From Rotaria sordida (lineage: Eukaryota > Rotifera > Eurotatoria > Philodinida > Philodinidae), in NCBI GenBank assembly GCA_905250125.1, contig CAJNOL010001156.1, positions 1-64,000 on the forward strand: DNA of 64,000 bases, given 5' to 3'. The notes beneath the pieces are model-generated. The model saw nothing but the letters and a program-made list of their open reading frames with translations. It was not told the origin of the DNA and searched no databases. The translations under genes were made by a program, and so were the position numbers. Below, piece after piece: positions 59,883-64,000 of the stretch. The stretch's first letter is position 1; each line of letters starts with the position of its first letter.

Positions 59883-59936
59883 AGGGTGTGGGTGTGGGTG
59901 AAGAGAAAACATACTCACACCCACATCCATCCCACC
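59883..59936. repeat. Telomere-like foldback 11 (minimal)
   Basis: AGGGTGTGGGTGTGGGTG, loop AAGAGAAAACATACT, CACACCCACATCCATCCCACC. The loop matches those of foldbacks 1 and 2, making this the smallest clear member of that subtype. Confidence 0.85.
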
Positions 59937-60089
59937 AACTAAAAGAAACATAGAATATAGGTAGCAACTATTATTCAATTAGAACACACTTACGAGCGCA
60001 ATAATAGAAGTCACCATGATCATTCCGAAAGTCGAATTTCGGAAAGCAAGTGTAATACATCTATGATAGAATATAATATAATTTAAAAT

Positions 60090-60481
60090 ATGCAAAGGAA
60101 AGAATTCAACGAACCTTTGTGTTTTGATGACCAATCACCTTTTGAGCTCGATGAATCGATCGAGATCCATACTCTACCACTAGTTAGAGTCACACAGCAT
60201 CAACAACAAAAGGTGAGATACAATTTTGCTATACACAAATCGCTTTGAGATCTGCGTCCTCGATTGACAAACATGTCTATATACATGCATTCAATATATT
60301 TTGCTGGATGTGCTCAGATGCCATATAACTGTTGAACATGTTTGAATATGTGTTTAGTTGAGAACATTCACGCTAATGGGATTGGACCAGTCACACAAAA
60401 AAAAAGAGAAGGCAGTTATACGAATTATCTCTACAAATGTTTTTGGTTGCGAGAACGCAAAAGAAAACGTTTAAAAGCATC
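60090..60481 (+). CDS. Possible two-exon small gene
   Basis: An ATG at 60090 opens MQRKEFNEPLCFDDQSPFEL and so on, to a GTGAGA donor at 60213. Joining to the TGTTTAG acceptor ending at about 60358 gives a further 38 codons to a TAA, about 80 residues in total. Another phase of the second exon is also open for longer (GSYTNYLYKCFWLRERKRKR). No family recognised; weak. Confidence 0.25.
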
Positions 60482-61164
60482 GTACGATATTGAAAGTATG
60501 CTTATGCAACTGTTTATATATGAAGTTTTGTTGTTTTTTCCAAGAATGCACTAGCCGGAAGAGGCAGTATGATGAACATGTCATATTTCGACTAATGTCT
60601 CTTATTCACTACAAATGATGTGTCTTCGTATCTTCGAAACAGTTTTTTTATATTGTTCTTGTTCATTTTTTTGCCAAATTTATTCTCTCTTACTTTCTGT
60701 AATGGTGACTTCACCCATCTAATTAGGTACATTTGAATAAATATCTGTGCTTTGATGTGTTTCACTGGTAGACTATGTTCAGATGTCTGTGAATGTGGTA
60801 TAATTGGATGATGTTTCTGAGTGAATCTGAATCATGAACACGTGCAACTGCCTATGTATCATCCAAACTACCATAGACACAAACTGAAAATATTGCAATT
60901 TGAATCCATAAAGGATACATTCATTTCAAGGATGTTCAAACGCTTGGAGACATGTCAAAAATTCGCACAATGTTACCTGTATATGGCAAACATTGTTTGA
61001 AGATCGAATTCAATTAAACAGAAAGAACGAATATTTGAACTGTTTATCAAATAAATTTATATTGTGATTAAACCTAGAGAAAAATATCATTAATTCAGAT
61101 TATAGAGATGGAAAAATGAGGTTTGATCAAATAATGAAAACTTTTCTTCTAAAACTTTCTTTTT

Positions 61165-61985
61165 CATACGATTTTTTTCCAACGATATAAACATAAGTAA
61201 GAAGAACATTTGTAAGGTAGGATTGTATTGAGAAAGAAAATTGATAAGATAGAAGAGTCCAACAGATTATGTATTCTACAGTGAACAAAATAAGGTTTGA
61301 TGTGTAGGAGAAGAGTAAATGTAAGATAGACGGCAACATAGGTAGTTATCGGTATTGCTAAGCGTCGTCGATCATTTTCGATCCAAAACTCACTCCACTT
61401 TGCTTTTAGCGTATTTTACAAACGATGTATGTTTGTGAAACTTGATGTTTTTCGTACATTAATGTTAGTCCACCTATCTGAATGCTATCACTTACACACT
61501 TACAAAGTTTGCCTGTCAATATGTTACCTATTAATTCTTGTTGGTTTATGCAGGGAGTCGTATTTCTCTCTTAACATGCATCTTTCCATGTGATTATGTT
61601 TAAATTCCAATTTTGTTTTATGTTTCAAAAGCATCAACGGCGTTGGAAGTCAGTCAATAAGAAAATATTTATTTTTCTTGTACAATCGTAATATAATACC
61701 ATGCAAATGACATTGGATGGCCAAATTTGTCTAAATTTGTAGGTTAGAACATATTGGAGACAAAGACGAATGAATGTCACGTTGAAAATAATCGAACACA
61801 CTCAACTGCCTTGATCTTTACTTATATTTCCTTCTCTCTTACTTTAAATCTTCTCCTACACATCAAACTTCACTCTGTTCGTCGCCAAATACTTACTCTG
61901 TTTTGACTCTTCTATTCTATTATTTTTCTTTTTTCTCAAATACGATCCTACTTAAGGAAATCGAACTTTTCAGCTCATTGGATGC
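61165..61985. mobile_element. Foldback element 6 (distant arms)
   Basis: The left arm (about 61165-61345) contains AGGTTTGATGTGTAGGAGAA and ATAGAAGAGTCCAACAGA. The right arm (about 61800-61985) contains TTCTCCTACACATCAAACTT and TCTGTTTTGACTCTTCTAT. Arms of about 180 bp, roughly four-fifths alike, enclose about 450 bp of non-coding DNA. Confidence 0.75.
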
Positions 61986-62689
61986 AATAATTATAAAATT
62001 TTTCATGCATATGTGGAAATAAAATTACAGTAACTGAAAGAAAAGTCAACCAATTAAATAAAGGGAATATAAAACCAATCTAAACATTGTCAGCTCTATT
62101 AAAAACAAACAAAGCAAATATCGAATTTGTAATCAGGCCTGCATATTAAGTATAAGACACTTGGAAGACTTATCATTAGCACAAAATAGTTGAGAAACGG
62201 CAAGTTATCAGGAAATATAGGTGATAAAATGTATTTAAATCGATACCAATAATATCCTCATCTTGGTAGTAGGGATAGCAATTTATCTTTACTTTAACGA
62301 GTAAAGTAAAGTATCTCTAACTTTACTGAACGAGTAAAACATCATAAAATATGATAAAGTAAAGTATGCAATTGACGGTTATTGCTTTATTAGTTTATTA
62401 TCAGACATTAATCAAATTCAAATACATCAAAAGGTGCGTCGAAGTACGGACCGACAATCCCGAAGTATCTGAATCTAATTTTAATATCTTGAAAATTGGC
62501 ATTGAGCCCTGACTATTTATCATAATTTCATTTTCGACTTTATCACAACCCAATTTTTCACATCTAGGGTTCCTTTCATGTATCGAAAAAAATTCTATCG
62601 CTGTTCTATAACAAATCTTGATAATTCAATAATATTTTGTGAGCTGATTACGAATATCTCATTTATTTTCAAAGACATTTAGGTAATAA
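61986..62689. other. Non-coding stretch
   Basis: A small palindromic cluster of CTTTACTTTAACGAGTAAAG words lies at 62285-62365. Otherwise nothing recognised. Confidence 0.4.
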
Positions 62690-62749
62690 AGGGTGTGGGT
62701 GTCAGTGGGTGTTTCATGAAGTGTATCCACACCCACACCCACATCCTCC
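62690..62749. repeat. Telomere-like foldback 12
   Basis: AGGGTGTGGGTGTCAGTGGG, a loop around TTTCATGAAGTG, and TATCCACACCCACACCCACATCC. Confidence 0.85.
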
Positions 62750-63315
62750 ATAAATAAATTGAACTAATTCGATTGATATTAAATGCGATAAATTGTGTAT
62801 AGTAACGTTGAAAATTTGATTTCAATAAATATGACGTATTCATTTTAATTGGAACATTCGAACCAGTTAACAGATTTTCAAATTGTCTATTAAGATTAGA
62901 AAATGCTTTATCCACATGCTACGTATCAAGATAATAGAATATTTCGTAAATAACTACATTTGAAAGATCTTCAAAATAAGTGAAAGATAATTTTATTTCC
63001 GAATTTCATTCTCTTTAATTCATATTGAAATTATATGAAAAATGAGTGTGGTCGTCGGCAGATTTATACTGTTTTATTACCTGTTGATATGTATTGAGTC
63101 AAAGAATACATAAATAGTGAGAAAAAAAATTCTACGTCAGAAGAGAAAGCCAATGACGAAGTTTGAAGATAATTGGACTATCTCACGGTCATTCACTGCA
63201 TAGTAAAGAAAATAAAATTTTATTGGTAACTTCAGAACGATGACAAATATTTTAGTAAGAGAAAAAAAAATGATGGAAATACTTGTTCAAGTTCAATATA
63301 GTTTTTATATTCCAA
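62750..63315. other. Non-coding stretch
   Basis: No gene recognised; contains the presumed 3' region of the tail-collar gene. Confidence 0.4.
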
Positions 63316-63999
63316 TTAATCGCCTGCATAAATAATATATTGAACAACTTGGTATGGATTAATAAGACTGAACTCTTGATTATATCCTACAGAGTCCATT
63401 TCCCCATTTAAATCATGTGTATGAGCTCCAGCATTATGAATGATAATATGTGCTGTATCGGTTGGTATAGTATGAGTATGAGTCATTTGATCATCTGCAC
63501 CACCACCAGTTGTCATTCCTCGTCCGCTGCCACCCAAAGGACCCGAACCTGTTATTCCACCATGATTATGACCGGGATCTGTATGATTATGTGTATGAAC
63601 TCCATTTGTTCCCAATGATAATGTTCCTCTACCATGTTTATGAGCAGGTAGTTGTTCTACGGTAAGAGTATGCGTTGTCTTTCCTCCGGATAGACCAAGT
63701 TGAGTGGCATGATTCACTCGAATTTGTAATGTATCAACACCAATCGGTTGTCGGCCTCGAAAATCTGGTAAATTAAATGTTGTCACATCATCACCGGTTC
63801 CATATCGAGTACCAATAATTCCAAACAAACGTTGATATACGATACGAGATATGGATGTACCATCACAAATCATCCAAGGCAATTCCGGTGGTTGTTCTCC
63901 TGCATAAAGTCGAATTTCACCTGTTAATATTGTTGGTGGTGGAATGATCGGTGTTTCAACAATATGACTCATTGTATTTACTATACGAATAATTGCTCC
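63316..63999 (-). CDS. Phage tail-collar (Collar domain) protein, 5' end may lie outside window
   Basis: The frame encodes MSHIVETPIIPPPTILTGEI and then the Collar core GEIRLYAGEQPPELPWMICDG, with FNLPDFRGRQPIGVD at about 68-82. A Gly/His-rich middle follows (HTHNHTDPGHNHGG and more HTH words), then the conserved end NPYQVVQYIIYAG. This is the microcystin-dependent-protein / phage tail fibre collar architecture, normally found in phages and bacteria. His-rich segments may bind metal ions. The frame stays open upstream of the first Met to the window edge (IIRIVNT), so translation could start further out. No introns and no signal peptide are visible. Presence in an animal contig with introns elsewhere suggests horizontal acquisition; other metazoans may carry relatives. 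Function in the rotifer is unknown. Confidence 0.8.
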   Translation of the reverse strand, partial: GAIIRIVNTMSHIVETPIIPPPTILTGEIRLYAGEQPPELPWMICDGTSISRIVYQRLFGIIGTRYGTGDDVTTFNLPDFRGRQPIGVDTLQIRVNHATQLGLSGGKTTHTLTVEQLPAHKHGRGTLSLGTNGVHTHNHTDPGHNHGGITGSGPLGGSGRGMTTGGGADDQMTHTHTIPTDTAHIIIHNAGAHTHDLNGEMDSVGYNQEFSLINPYQVVQYIIYAGD

Positions 64000-64000
64000 A

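Noticed and set aside
61127..61339. 70-residue minus-strand hydrophobic frame
   Set aside because: It lies in the left arm of foldback element 6, has no homologue in the window and no coding character.
1..64000. tRNA, rRNA and CRISPR arrays
   Set aside because: No cloverleaf with a GGTTCGAATCC-type arm, no rRNA core sequence and no regular repeat-spacer array was seen on either strand by eye.

Overview
The window looks like bdelloid rotifer nuclear DNA, most like Rotaria or Adineta. This rests on several observations. The DNA is AT-rich. Genes with recoverable splicing have introns of about 45-80 bp with GT..AG ends. The families present are ones strongly expanded in bdelloids: F-box/LRR-like proteins, arginine-type mono-ADP-ribosyltransferases (ART), NHL beta-propellers and MULE-type transposases. 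Two genes, a bacterial-type short-chain dehydrogenase and a phage tail-collar protein, fit horizontal transfer. Simple arrays of TGTGGG, the telomeric hexamer reported for bdelloids, occur again and again. No prokaryotic operons, rRNA, tRNA or CRISPR arrays were seen.

Layout. 1-6 kb: a minisatellite-bearing repeat abuts a decayed small membrane-protein gene; an intact paralogue lies at 5.4 kb; two large foldback (inverted-repeat) elements lie nearby. 6.7-12 kb: a telomere-like foldback with a nested hAT-like MITE, a single-exon F-box gene, a second telomere-like foldback and the SDR gene. 12-20 kb: repeat-rich, with a MITE, a second copy of the minisatellite-bearing repeat, three unrelated tandem arrays, a 960-bp foldback, an ART gene fragment lying exactly between two telomere-like hairpins, and an F-box pseudogene. 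20-33 kb: mostly non-coding, with a decayed gene of unknown family, an assembly gap, a MULE transposase pseudogene and several self-similar repeats. 33.7-34.7 kb: an ART gene with an intact R-S-ExE signature. 36-42 kb: a gene desert. 42-46 kb: a non-autonomous Helitron, an NHL gene and a nested hAT-like insertion with a target-site duplication. 47-48 kb: a tubulin-ligase-like pseudogene. 49-55 kb: two multi-exon transporter or membrane-enzyme genes in tandem on the minus strand, an UNC93-like MFS protein (intact in a manual nine-exon splice) and a heparan-glucosaminide acetyltransferase (HGSNAT)-like gene carrying several lesions. 56-59 kb: a five-exon F-box gene. 63.3 kb to the end: the tail-collar gene.

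The main unexplained signal is a dispersed family of at least twelve short elements. Each is built as (TGTGGG)n, then a short loop, then (CCCACA)n. The G-rich arm always comes first, which is the geometry of two telomeres fused end to end. Some copies share loop or border words, so the elements are probably related by descent or mobility and not independent accidents.

The genes do not form one pathway. The region reads as gene-poor accessory or subtelomere-like DNA in which lineage-expanded genes, decaying copies and small non-autonomous elements are mixed. All exon models were built by eye from splice motifs and reading-frame continuity, and no database search was possible.
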